NCBI GenBank assembly: GCA_023255285.1
Contig: JALRIY010000065.1
Location: 1 to 10,492, forward strand
Direction of reading: 5' to 3'
DNA length: 10,492 bases
Source of the DNA: Algoriphagus sp.
GTDB lineage: Bacteria > Bacteroidota > Bacteroidia > Cytophagales > Cyclobacteriaceae
Every line of letters begins with the position of its first letter. The stretch's first letter is position 1. Positions 1 to 6,207 of this stretch are shown one piece after another. Below the pieces are notes generated by a model. It was not told the origin of the DNA, did not search any database, and saw nothing but the letters and a program-made list of their open reading frames with translations. The translations under genes and the position numbers were made by a program.

Positions 1-644
1 ATGTGGCTAGTTTGGCTTGTGGGGGTCATTATGGAACACATGCCAGTTTGGATGCTTCCTTGGCCTTAGCCACTAAATACGGGAAAAAAGTAGGTGCTCA
101 CCCCTCCTATCCAGATCAAGAAAACTTTGGAAGGGTTTCTCTTATTATTCCCATTGAAACACTGATTGAAGCTATTGGGCAACAAATTGAATCGTTTAAA
201 CAGAGGGCTCAAGCTTATAATTTAGCTATGGATCATATCAAGTTTCATGGAGCCTTATACAACGATGCAGCAAAAGATTCGAATTTAGCCAATTCGTTGA
301 CTGATTTTTTACTTGAAAATTACCCACAAACTCCCTTGCTAGTTCCCCCACATTCTGAATTGGAGAAAAAAGCACAGGAAAAAGGCCTTATAATCCGCCT
401 GGAAGTATTTGCGGATAGAGCCTATACATCTGACTACTTGCTCAGCTCAAGAACTCTAAAAGGGTCCTTACTTCAAGATATTTCTTCTGTAGAACCCCAA
501 GTAAAGCGCTTGCTTTTTGAAGGGCAGCTGCTGAGTATGGAAGGTGTTCCATTGCCAATTCAAGCAGACACGCTTTGCTTTCATGGAGATAATGCAGGTA
601 TACTTGACTTTTTACCCATCCTTAGAAAACGGTATTGGACATGA
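1..644 (+). CDS. pxpA: 5-oxoprolinase subunit A (LamB/YcsF family), 5'-truncated
   Basis: PxpA acts in the cytoplasm with PxpB and PxpC as the ATP-dependent prokaryotic 5-oxoprolinase, which opens 5-oxoproline (pyroglutamate) to L-glutamate. The frame is open from base 3, and bases 1-2 end a preceding codon. The first visible residues (SLACGGH) match the family's N-terminal NIACGFH motif, so roughly 28 residues and the true start lie upstream of the window. The GTG at 3 is an internal valine. Further family motifs are GAHPSYPDQENFGR (about residues 32-45 of the visible part), KFHGALYN, EVFADRAY and, near the end, TLCFHGDN. With the missing part the protein would be about 240 residues, the usual size. 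The stop TGA overlaps the pxpB ATG (ATGA), which implies translational coupling. Compared with remembered homologues, HAGD reads HYGT and KPHG reads KFHG. The family call is secure. Confidence 0.95.
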   Translation, partial: VASLACGGHYGTHASLDASLALATKYGKKVGAHPSYPDQENFGRVSLIIPIETLIEAIGQQIESFKQRAQAYNLAMDHIKFHGALYNDAAKDSNLANSLTDFLLENYPQTPLLVPPHSELEKKAQEKGLIIRLEVFADRAYTSDYLLSSRTLKGSLLQDISSVEPQVKRLLFEGQLLSMEGVPLPIQADTLCFHGDNAGILDFLPILRKRYWT

Positions 645-1330
645 TTCCTCACTATCAAGTCATCAGCCCATCTTTTGGGGAATTGGTTTGGGATCAGCAC
701 CCAACTGATGAATTGCTTGGATTCCAATTGGCCTATTTAACTTTTATTCAATCTAATTTCTCAGATACCTTAGTAGAAGTTCGTCAAGGATTTACTCGGA
801 TTAGCTTGGTTTGGAAAAATCCCAAAACCCAACTTGAGTTTTCAGCCCAGTTAAAAAACATCAAACTCCCGCCATTGGAGTTATCTAATACCATTTGGCA
901 TGTTCCGGTGTGCTATGATCCAGAATATGGACAAGACCTAAACGCCTTAGCAAAATCAAAAAAAATAAACCCAATCGAACTTATCCAAGTCCATTTAGAA
1001 CCTATCTACCGAATCCATTTCTTTGGATTTTTACCTGGTTTCTTCTATCTAAACGGCCTTTCCCCATTACTCCATACTCCGCGAAAAAGCGTTCCCATGA
1101 TTGCTGTTCCTCCTGGATCTGTAGCAATAGGTGGCAATCAAACAGGAATTTATCCCATGCAAAGCCCTGGTGGATGGCATATCATCGGAAGAAGTCCGCT
1201 AGCATTTTTTGATTCAAAACAGCCTATCCCCGTTTGGGCCAAACCAGGGGAACGCGTTCAATTTGTTCCTATCAATGCTAGCCAATTTCGAAACTGGAAG
1301 GATACCTCTCCTAAATCTACTTCTCCATGA
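641..1330 (+). CDS. pxpB: 5-oxoprolinase subunit B (KipI / allophanate hydrolase subunit 1 family)
   Basis: This 229-residue protein is the second 5-oxoprolinase subunit. It belongs to the KipI/AHS1 family and is thought to work as a heteromer with PxpC. Visible motifs in order are VPVCYD (88-93), GFLPGFFYLNGL (129-140), PPGSVAIGGNQTGIYP (157-172) and SPGGWHIIGRSP (175-186). These are the classic C-terminal cyclophilin-like signature of the family. The ATG at 641 is preferred over the in-frame TTG at 635 because it forms an ATGA overlap with the pxpA stop and gives a normal family length. The stop overlaps the pxpC ATG in the same way. Homologues in Bacillus (KipI) also inhibit the sporulation kinase KinA. 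The complete pxpABC arrangement here favours the metabolic role instead. The last 15 or so residues, rich in Ser/Pro/Thr, look unconserved. Confidence 0.95.
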   Translation: MIPHYQVISPSFGELVWDQHPTDELLGFQLAYLTFIQSNFSDTLVEVRQGFTRISLVWKNPKTQLEFSAQLKNIKLPPLELSNTIWHVPVCYDPEYGQDLNALAKSKKINPIELIQVHLEPIYRIHFFGFLPGFFYLNGLSPLLHTPRKSVPMIAVPPGSVAIGGNQTGIYPMQSPGGWHIIGRSPLAFFDSKQPIPVWAKPGERVQFVPINASQFRNWKDTSPKSTSP

Positions 1331-2190
1331 AAGAAGTTATTGGAAAAGCAAAACTACTACGCTGTCCTCCAGGCACATCCTTGCAAGATGAGGGTCGTCT
1401 TTCGGGTGCGAAATACGGTATTCCCTCCTCAGGGGCAATGGATCAAAGGAGTTTCCGATGGGCAAATCACCTTCTGAAAAATACAAGTAACGCTGTAGCC
1501 TTGGAATTGTCACAACCTGGTCTACAAATTCAATTTACCCAAGCCTGCCTGATTGCATTGGTAGGAGCAAATGCTTTGGTTAACCTTAACCTAAATAAAG
1601 TATCCAATTCATCATTGATTGCAATCACAGCAGGAGACATTCTTGAAATTGGCGCATTTCTATCCGGTAGCCGTTTGTATCTATGCATTCAAGGTGGGTT
1701 TCAAGTGGAACGCTATCTAGAATCTGGAAGTGATTTTGAATCCATTACCTTCCCCTTCAAACGAGGCACCCATGATCTCTTAACCTATTTTTCGTATCCT
1801 CAATCGCAAAATCTAGGTGCCAAACCGAAGTGGGTAACTTCTTGGTTTGAATCTCCAGAAATCGAGACCTATCGAGGAGCAGATTGGGGACTTTTGTCTT
1901 TGGCGCAACAAGAATTAATTCGCTCTACCACTTTCCATCTCTCCAAATTCAGCAATCGCATGGGAATTCAGTTGGAAGAACTCGTTTCCAACCAACTAAA
2001 AGAACTTCCCACCAATCCTGTTTTTCCAGGAACTGTACAATTGACTCCAGGTGGAAAAATCATTGTATTGATGCGAGATGCAGGGGTAACGGGTGGATAT
2101 CCTCGTATTCTACAACTCACCGAAGAAGGACAATCCATTCTTGCTCAAAAGAAAGTGGGTGAGCCTATTCGATTTCAACTCCTTGCGTGA
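1327..2190 (+). CDS. pxpC: 5-oxoprolinase subunit C (KipA / allophanate hydrolase subunit 2 family)
   Basis: This 287-residue protein is the third 5-oxoprolinase subunit and should pair with PxpB. The N-terminal signature is GTSLQDEGR (16-24) followed by YGIPSSGAMD (30-39), matching the family pattern T-x-Q-D-x-GR...G(V/I)PxSGAMD. The conserved C-terminal part includes SNRMG (209-213), FPGTVQLTPGG (233-243) and the TGGYPR motif (255-260). The start at 1327 overlaps the pxpB stop (ATGA). The protein is shorter than the usual 310-330 residues. Part of the shortening falls near residues 131-152, where homologues carry a STDLxxGxGGxxGR-type glycine-rich loop and this protein has a shortened, glycine-poor stretch. 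Domain order and the remaining motifs are intact, so it is probably a functional lineage variant. It ends the operon: the next gene is 100 bases away and is functionally unrelated as far as can be seen. Confidence 0.94.
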   Translation: MKEVIGKAKLLRCPPGTSLQDEGRLSGAKYGIPSSGAMDQRSFRWANHLLKNTSNAVALELSQPGLQIQFTQACLIALVGANALVNLNLNKVSNSSLIAITAGDILEIGAFLSGSRLYLCIQGGFQVERYLESGSDFESITFPFKRGTHDLLTYFSYPQSQNLGAKPKWVTSWFESPEIETYRGADWGLLSLAQQELIRSTTFHLSKFSNRMGIQLEELVSNQLKELPTNPVFPGTVQLTPGGKIIVLMRDAGVTGGYPRILQLTEEGQSILAQKKVGEPIRFQLLA

Positions 2191-2290
2191 ATTATGGGTT
2201 AATTCATCCAAATAAAAGCCAAGAAAGTATTGAGGTTTAACATAAAGTAAATTACCTTGATAAATTAAGTTAATCCCAAAATATCCAGTC

Positions 2291-3802
2291 ATGGACGCTA
2301 TCCTTACTCAAAAAATAATTGCACAAGGCAAGCAAGTTGATGCAATTCAACAACAGTTGGAAAGTTTTAAGCAAGGTTTCCCTTTTTTGCGTTTAGTAGG
2401 TCCAGCCACTCCTGAGCGAGGAATACAGGTTTGGGAGGAAAAGCAAGTACAGCATTACCAAAGGTTCTTCGAACGTAAAGCCGTTGAATTGGATATAGTC
2501 AAATTTGTTCCAGCTTCTGGTGCCGCCAGCCGCATGTTCAAAGATTTATTTTCCTTTTTAGAATCAGACGGTGATTTGGCACAAAGTGCCTTTACCCAGA
2601 AATTTATTGAGAAAATCCAACATTTCGCCTTTTACAAAGACTTAGCTGCGTCACTCCAACAAGGAGGTGAATCCATTGACAGTGTTTTGGAAAAAAAAGA
2701 ATACAAAAAATTAATAGCAGCCTTACTTACAGAAACAGGCTTGAACTACGGCAATCTCCCCAAAGGATTATTAAAATTTCATGCCTATCCCGATGCAAAT
2801 CGCTGCCCAGCAGAGGAGCATTTAGTGGAAGGAATTCAATACGGCAAAGGGAAAAACCAACAGGTACACATTCATTTCACCGTATCGCCGGAACACGAAG
2901 AAGGCTTTGTCAAGGAAATAAATCAGCACCTTACTCGACTTCAGAAATCAACTGGATTGGTATTTTCGGTGAGTTATTCCCATCAAAAAAAGTCTACCGA
3001 TACCATCGCTGTCGATGAATCAAACGAACCCTTCTTAGAAGACGATGGTAGCCTTTTGTTTAGACCAGCAGGTCATGGCGCCTTACTCGAAAATCTAAAT
3101 GAGATAAATGGAGATCTAATTTTCATCAAGAACATTGATAATGTCGTTCCTGATCGGTTAAAGCCAATGACAAAGTCCTACAAAATGGCGCTTGGAGGGC
3201 TACTGCTAGAGGTTCAAGCTCGTGTATTTGAAGCCCTAAAGGCACTGCAAGAAGTTTCCTCTCAATCGGTAAGCAAAGCGCAAGAAGTCTATATTTCCGA
3301 TTTGGGGGGGATTCTTCCTGATCACCTCCAAAATGCAAATTTATTTGAAAAAGCGGCTTTTTTTTACGCTAAACTGAATCGCCCAATTCGAGTGTGTGGA
3401 ATGGTGAAAAACACTGGTGAACCGGGAGGAGGCCCGTTTTGGATCCAGGAAAAAGATGGCACCCAATCTCTTCAAATACTAGAAACTGCCCAAATTGATT
3501 TGAATGATCCCAAATCCAAGCGGCATTTTCAAGCATCCACCCATTTCAATCCTGTGGATTTAGTTTGTGGAACACGAGACTTTCGAGGCAAATCATTTGA
3601 TTTGCTTTACTATCGAGACATGAATACAGGATTTATTACGGAAAAATCAAAAAACGGAAAGCTATTAAAAGCATTGGAACTTCCTGGTTTGTGGAATGGG
3701 GCTATGGCAAATTGGAACACCCTTTTCGTGGAAGTTCCACTAGTGACCTTTAATCCTGTAAAAACCATCAACGACCTACTCCGAGAAGAACACCAAGCCT
3801 AA
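2291..3802 (+). CDS. DUF4301 family protein, possible nucleotidyltransferase-fold enzyme
   Basis: This 503-residue cytoplasmic protein has no signal peptide or membrane segment. I recognise it as DUF4301, a family seen mainly in Bacteroidota and without an established function to my knowledge. Notable motifs are K71-FVPASGAASRMFK-84, LPKGLLKFHAYPD (156-168) with R171-x-P-x-E175-E176-H177-L, and RPAGHGALLENL (258-269) followed by D275-L-I-F-I-K-N281-I-D283-N284. The first resembles the N-terminal nucleotide-binding loop (xxGGxGxRM) of sugar-phosphate nucleotidyltransferases. The last resembles the GHG...F..N.DN metal-binding segment of UDP-sugar pyrophosphorylases. By inference it is a nucleotide-sugar or related NTP-transferase, but the substrate is unknown. 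The ATG at 2291 is the first start in the frame and gives a normal family length. It follows pxpC by 100 bases and may have its own promoter. It converges on the regulator gene downstream. Confidence 0.88.
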   Translation: MDAILTQKIIAQGKQVDAIQQQLESFKQGFPFLRLVGPATPERGIQVWEEKQVQHYQRFFERKAVELDIVKFVPASGAASRMFKDLFSFLESDGDLAQSAFTQKFIEKIQHFAFYKDLAASLQQGGESIDSVLEKKEYKKLIAALLTETGLNYGNLPKGLLKFHAYPDANRCPAEEHLVEGIQYGKGKNQQVHIHFTVSPEHEEGFVKEINQHLTRLQKSTGLVFSVSYSHQKKSTDTIAVDESNEPFLEDDGSLLFRPAGHGALLENLNEINGDLIFIKNIDNVVPDRLKPMTKSYKMALGGLLLEVQARVFEALKALQEVSSQSVSKAQEVYISDLGGILPDHLQNANLFEKAAFFYAKLNRPIRVCGMVKNTGEPGGGPFWIQEKDGTQSLQILETAQIDLNDPKSKRHFQASTHFNPVDLVCGTRDFRGKSFDLLYYRDMNTGFITEKSKNGKLLKALELPGLWNGAMANWNTLFVEVPLVTFNPVKTINDLLREEHQA

Positions 3803-3815
3803 TTGAACTCTTACA

Positions 3816-3838
3816 AAAAAGTTAATAAAACACTTTTT
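3816..3838. terminator. Weak A/T hairpin between convergent genes, possible bidirectional terminator
   Basis: AAAAAGT (3816-3822) can pair with ACTTTTT (3832-3838) across a 9-base loop, in the 19-base gap between two convergent genes and running into the 3' end of the minus-strand gene. In either direction the stem ends in a T run. The stem has a single G-C pair, so it would be weak. The convergent position is the main argument for it. Confidence 0.28.
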
Positions 3839-4736
3839 GGATTTGCTCTGCTAAGTAGGCTTTTAGCTCATTGCCTTCTTCTACCTTGACTTCTCCTGGA
3901 AGGCTGAGAATAAATCGAGCTAATCCTGGTAAATGTGGAATTTCCCCCTCAAAATAAAAGTGATTTCGATTCTTAATTTGAATGAAAGGACGGGCTGTAG
4001 GGTACTCTTCCACCATCAACTGATAGGCTTTTTTACTTAGCTTGAGTTTGATATGAAATTTTCCTTTCCCTGTAAATCCAAAAAGTGCCTGCTCTGGTAG
4101 TTCGTGCGCGGTTTCAAACTTCCAATTTTCGGTAGCGATGACTACCTCTCCCATTCGCTCTAGCTTAAACATCTTCATGGTCTGACTCTCCAATTCAAAT
4201 GCATGAATGTGTTCGTAGTCTGAAGTAAACCCAACCGGCTCAACCAAGCGATCAGATACCGTGTCACTGCGTAAGGAATAATATTCTTTGATCCAAACTT
4301 GCTTCTTTTTTGAGATTCCTTGCGCAATTAAGTCTACTAAGCGACCTAGATTTGCTTTAAAAAGGACTTCAGTACTTAGCGGTACTTCGGAATGGAGGTT
4401 GAGTTTTTGAACTACCGAATCTTTTAGTGCATTTCCTTTCCCCTGGCTTTCCAATAGCGTGCTTAACCATTGATTTTCCTCTGCCGAAAAAGCAGTACTT
4501 GTACTAGGATTAGGAAGGTATTCCGGTCGTTCTTGGATTTTGTATTTACTAAATTCCTTGACTACTACAAATCCAAGGGCTTCCAATAGTTTAAAATACC
4601 TGTAAATAGTACGTTCGTCAGTTTGTAATAATTCAGCAAGGCGATGCACTGGCTTACCAATTGTGCTTTGCAACAAGTTTATTAATTTAAATACCCGTAA
4701 AATTTTTTGCTGCTCGATAGGGCTTGATTTGGCCAT
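3822..4736 (-). CDS. HTH-WYL-type transcriptional regulator (PafC/YafY-like)
   Basis: This 304-residue DNA-binding regulator has an N-terminal winged helix-turn-helix (about 10-65: ILRVFKLINLL, then LAELLQTDERTIYRYFKLLEALGF, of the HTH_11/DeoR type). A central WYL-like domain (about 140-205) carries KEYYSLRSD, SDRLVEPVGFTSDY and FKLERM. A C-terminal WCX-like domain (about 218-300) carries FGFTGKGKFHIKLKLS and HLPGLARFILSLPGEVKVEE. WYL domains usually sense ligands such as nucleic acid or nucleotide species. Here the W-Y-L triad itself is not kept: the aligned residues appear to be E175-H176-I177, as in a divergent Bacteroidota subgroup. The ATG at 4736 is the only good start, with an A/T-rich leader. 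A perfect inverted repeat 14-68 bases upstream suggests autoregulation. The gene stands alone, converging on the DUF4301 gene. Its targets cannot be read from the sequence. Confidence 0.88.
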   Translation of the reverse strand: MAKSSPIEQQKILRVFKLINLLQSTIGKPVHRLAELLQTDERTIYRYFKLLEALGFVVVKEFSKYKIQERPEYLPNPSTSTAFSAEENQWLSTLLESQGKGNALKDSVVQKLNLHSEVPLSTEVLFKANLGRLVDLIAQGISKKKQVWIKEYYSLRSDTVSDRLVEPVGFTSDYEHIHAFELESQTMKMFKLERMGEVVIATENWKFETAHELPEQALFGFTGKGKFHIKLKLSKKAYQLMVEEYPTARPFIQIKNRNHFYFEGEIPHLPGLARFILSLPGEVKVEEGNELKAYLAEQIQKVFY

Positions 4737-4749
4737 GGAATTATTTACG

Positions 4750-4804
4750 ATTAGTGTCTAAAAATACCTTTATAAAAATTTTAAAACTAATATTTGACAC
4801 TAAT
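4750..4804. promoter_or_regulatory. Candidate operator: 9-bp inverted repeat upstream of the WYL-type regulator
   Basis: ATTAGTGTC (4750-4758) and GACACTAAT (4796-4804) are perfect inverted copies, 46 bp centre to centre, lying 14-68 bases before the regulator's start codon in very A/T-rich DNA. The hexamer TGTCTA recurs in the same direction at 4755-4760, 4805-4810 and 4856-4861, about 50 bp apart. The position would allow the regulator to bind over its own promoter. No consensus Bacteroidota -7 box (TAnnTTTG) was found between the arms, so the promoter is not located. Confidence 0.42.
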
Positions 4805-4902
4805 TGTCTATTTTTTAGCAACAATTATCTTAAAAAAAGGTACTATTTAAAAATATGTCTATCCGAAGCACCTATTTCAGTGGCTTTAGATTTGTGTGAC
4901 TT

Positions 4903-4956
4903 ACTGTGGATAATCGTCGAAAAACCGCGGTCGGTAGGCATACCACGAACCACAGT
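4903..4956 (-). repeat. Structured intergenic element A (CTGTGG..GTGG type)
   Basis: ACTGTGG (4903-4909) pairs perfectly with CCACAGT (4950-4956). Inside it TCGT (4914-4917) pairs with ACGA (4945-4948), and GGTA (4933-4936) pairs with TACC (4941-4944) around a GGCA loop. The palindrome ACCGCGGT lies at 4924-4931. Read on the minus strand it starts CTGTGGTTCGTGG and contains GACGATTATCC. Element B at 6199-6281, on the same strand, starts CTGTGGTCTGTGG and contains GACGATTTCC. It is not followed by a T run in either direction, so it is not a standard terminator. Confidence 0.4.
4905..4913 (-). other. Perfect DnaA-box 9-mer (TTATCCACA)
   Basis: The minus strand reads TTATCCACA, the consensus DnaA-binding 9-mer, inside intergenic element A and next to an A/T-rich stretch. 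A single box has little meaning by itself. A second perfect box lies at 6199-6207. Confidence 0.35.
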
Positions 4957-5059
4957 TCATAAAAATATATTTTAAACATTATTTTCTTTGGCCACTATTA
5001 CCAAAACGGACAATCAAATAAAAAAAGAAGAATCGATAGAAACCCCAGGAGTAAATATA

Positions 5060-5554
5060 TTATTTGTTGATCGTGAGTGTAGTACCAGAAACGGAGGTAT
5101 TGTACACTTGCAAGGGTTGGGTAGCAGGGCCTTGAAGAACTTGCCCAGATGTATTAAAAATAGAATTGTGACAAGTACACGTAAATCGATTATTGGTGAA
5201 TGACCAACTATCATAACAGCCAGAGTGCGTACATACCGAGGTCATCGCCACAAAAGCACCATCTAGGTTAGCGACCAAAGTTTTCGCCGAGCTCACTAAC
5301 AACCAGCCACCAGAAGCTGCTAGTTTAGTTTGAACGGATAAATTGATTTGAACCGTACTTCCTGAAACAGTAATGCCATCGTTGCTGCTTGCATTTGCCG
5401 GTGGAGTCGAATCTCCTGGTTCTTCAGTACTGACACAAGAGGTGAAAAAAGAAATTCCAAAAGTACTCATAACTGCTGCAAAGCCAGCTTTCTCTAAAAA
5501 TTGTCTCCTAGATTCCGAAAGACTTCCTGTTTGTAAAAGTGGTTTATTTTTCAT
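5060..5554 (-). CDS. Rieske [2Fe-2S] protein, Tat-type lipoprotein
   Basis: This 164-residue exported electron-transfer protein has an N-terminus with a twin-arginine motif S15-R-R-Q-F-L20, a hydrophobic stretch and a lipobox-like ending F-T-S-C40. That suggests Tat export of the folded, cluster-loaded protein and lipid anchoring at C40. A low-complexity linker (41-58) leads to a compact Rieske domain (about 60-164). Cluster ligands are in C108-T-H110-S-G-C113 and C126-T-C128-H129-N-S131. C108, H110, C126 and H129 bind the cluster, while C113 and C128 should form the disulfide of high-potential Rieske proteins. The usual Tyr two residues after the Ser is F133. GPATQPLQVY (142-151) is the typical closing segment. 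The ATG at 5554 is preferred over a TTG at 5587 because it puts the twin Arg at the normal place. No cytochrome b or oxidase partner gene is adjacent, so the redox partner is unknown. Confidence 0.9.
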   Translation of the reverse strand: MKNKPLLQTGSLSESRRQFLEKAGFAAVMSTFGISFFTSCVSTEEPGDSTPPANASSNDGITVSGSTVQINLSVQTKLAASGGWLLVSSAKTLVANLDGAFVAMTSVCTHSGCYDSWSFTNNRFTCTCHNSIFNTSGQVLQGPATQPLQVYNTSVSGTTLTINK

Positions 5555-5625
5555 AACGAACAAGTTGAGAAACTTTGTTAAAATCAATTAATCAACTAAT
5601 TCGATTTGCAAAAGTTTGTATTTAA

Positions 5626-6129
5626 TTAAAAATGTTTTGTTCGTAGAATTTCGCTTACAATTACTGCATCTCTGAAGGACTTTTTATTTTTTAATAAAGC
5701 CGCATAAGGGTTATTTCTTTTTTCAATGGTTTCAAAAAGTATTTGTTTGGGAGGATTTGTAGCAAGACCTTCCAAACTAGTGCGATCCAATTTTTCACGG
5801 TAAAATCGCCCTACTTCTTCGTAATCTTGCCCTTCTGCCACCACTTCTTCAATTTTTGGCAGTACTTTTTCTTTCGCCTTGAAAGACTGTTGAGGAAGTG
5901 TTCGTTGATCTACGACAGGTTCAGTTTTTTGTGGGGGTAATTTCTCTGCCCTTGGTATTTGGCTTTCACGAATCTCTCGTAGTAAGTCTTCAAAGGTTAG
6001 ACCCTTTTGAGGGGATTCAGGTGCTAGCTCTTCATCTTCAGGTAGTGTTGTTCCTTTCTTTTTGGCCGTAGCCTTGTAGATAAAATAAGCCACTATGGCT
6101 ACTGCATACAGGATCTGTCCTAACTCCAT
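5626..6129 (-). CDS. Conserved-type hypothetical membrane-anchored protein
   Basis: I cannot name this 167-residue protein. It has one N-terminal transmembrane helix (about 4-19, ILYAVAIVAYFIYKA) followed at once by KKK. This predicts a short N-terminus outside and a long cytoplasmic tail. After an acidic Pro-rich linker comes LTFEDLLREIRES (44-56), then a charged, probably disordered middle (57-105). The last helix-like segment is YAALLKNKKSFRDAVIVSEILRTKHF (142-167, described by its ends and the central RDAVIVSEIL). FEDLLREI near the membrane and the RDA-(I/V)xxSEIL ending look like conserved features of a small Bacteroidota family, from memory. The ATG at 6129 is chosen over a TTG at 6147, which would add only six residues. 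The Rieske gene follows 71 bases downstream on the same strand and could be co-transcribed. A scaffold or assembly role is possible but not shown. Confidence 0.72.
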   Translation of the reverse strand: MELGQILYAVAIVAYFIYKATAKKKGTTLPEDEELAPESPQKGLTFEDLLREIRESQIPRAEKLPPQKTEPVVDQRTLPQQSFKAKEKVLPKIEEVVAEGQDYEEVGRFYREKLDRTSLEGLATNPPKQILFETIEKRNNPYAALLKNKKSFRDAVIVSEILRTKHF

Positions 6130-6198
6130 GTGGTCAAGGTAATCCAAAAAGTTTTAAAAAAGAAGTTCAACCATTGAATCAAAAAAATTGAATTACAA

Positions 6199-6207
6199 TT
6201 ATCCACA
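6199..6207 (+). other. Perfect DnaA-box 9-mer (TTATCCACA)
   Basis: The plus strand reads TTATCCACA at the left edge of element B, beside an A/T-rich stretch (6150-6200). It is in the opposite orientation to the box at 4905-4913. Confidence 0.35.

Larger units (their letters stand above)
4737..5059. other. Intergenic region, 323 bases, no convincing gene
   Basis: The part next to the regulator (4737-4860) is strongly A/T-rich and holds the inverted repeat described separately. The middle (4903-4956) is a GC-richer structured block with a perfect TTATCCACA box. The remainder (4957-5059) is A/T-rich with no hairpin-plus-T-run that I can defend as the Rieske gene's terminator. Open frames here have no recognisable content or credible codon use. 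Confidence 0.6.

Noticed and set aside
635..640. TTG start two codons upstream of the pxpB ATG
   Set aside because: The ATG at 641 gives the same ATGA overlap seen at the pxpB/pxpC junction. The TTG adds only two residues.
4924..4931. ACCGCGGT palindrome as an operator
   Set aside because: Only 8 bp, better explained as part of the larger structured element. Nothing ties it to a regulator.
4724..4975. Open frame of 83 codons in the gap upstream of the regulator
   Set aside because: It overlaps the regulator's start and the candidate operator, has A/T-driven composition and no recognisable domain.
4988..5203. Open frame of 71 codons on the plus strand
   Set aside because: Much of it is antisense to the Rieske gene, including its cluster-binding region. 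It has no family features.
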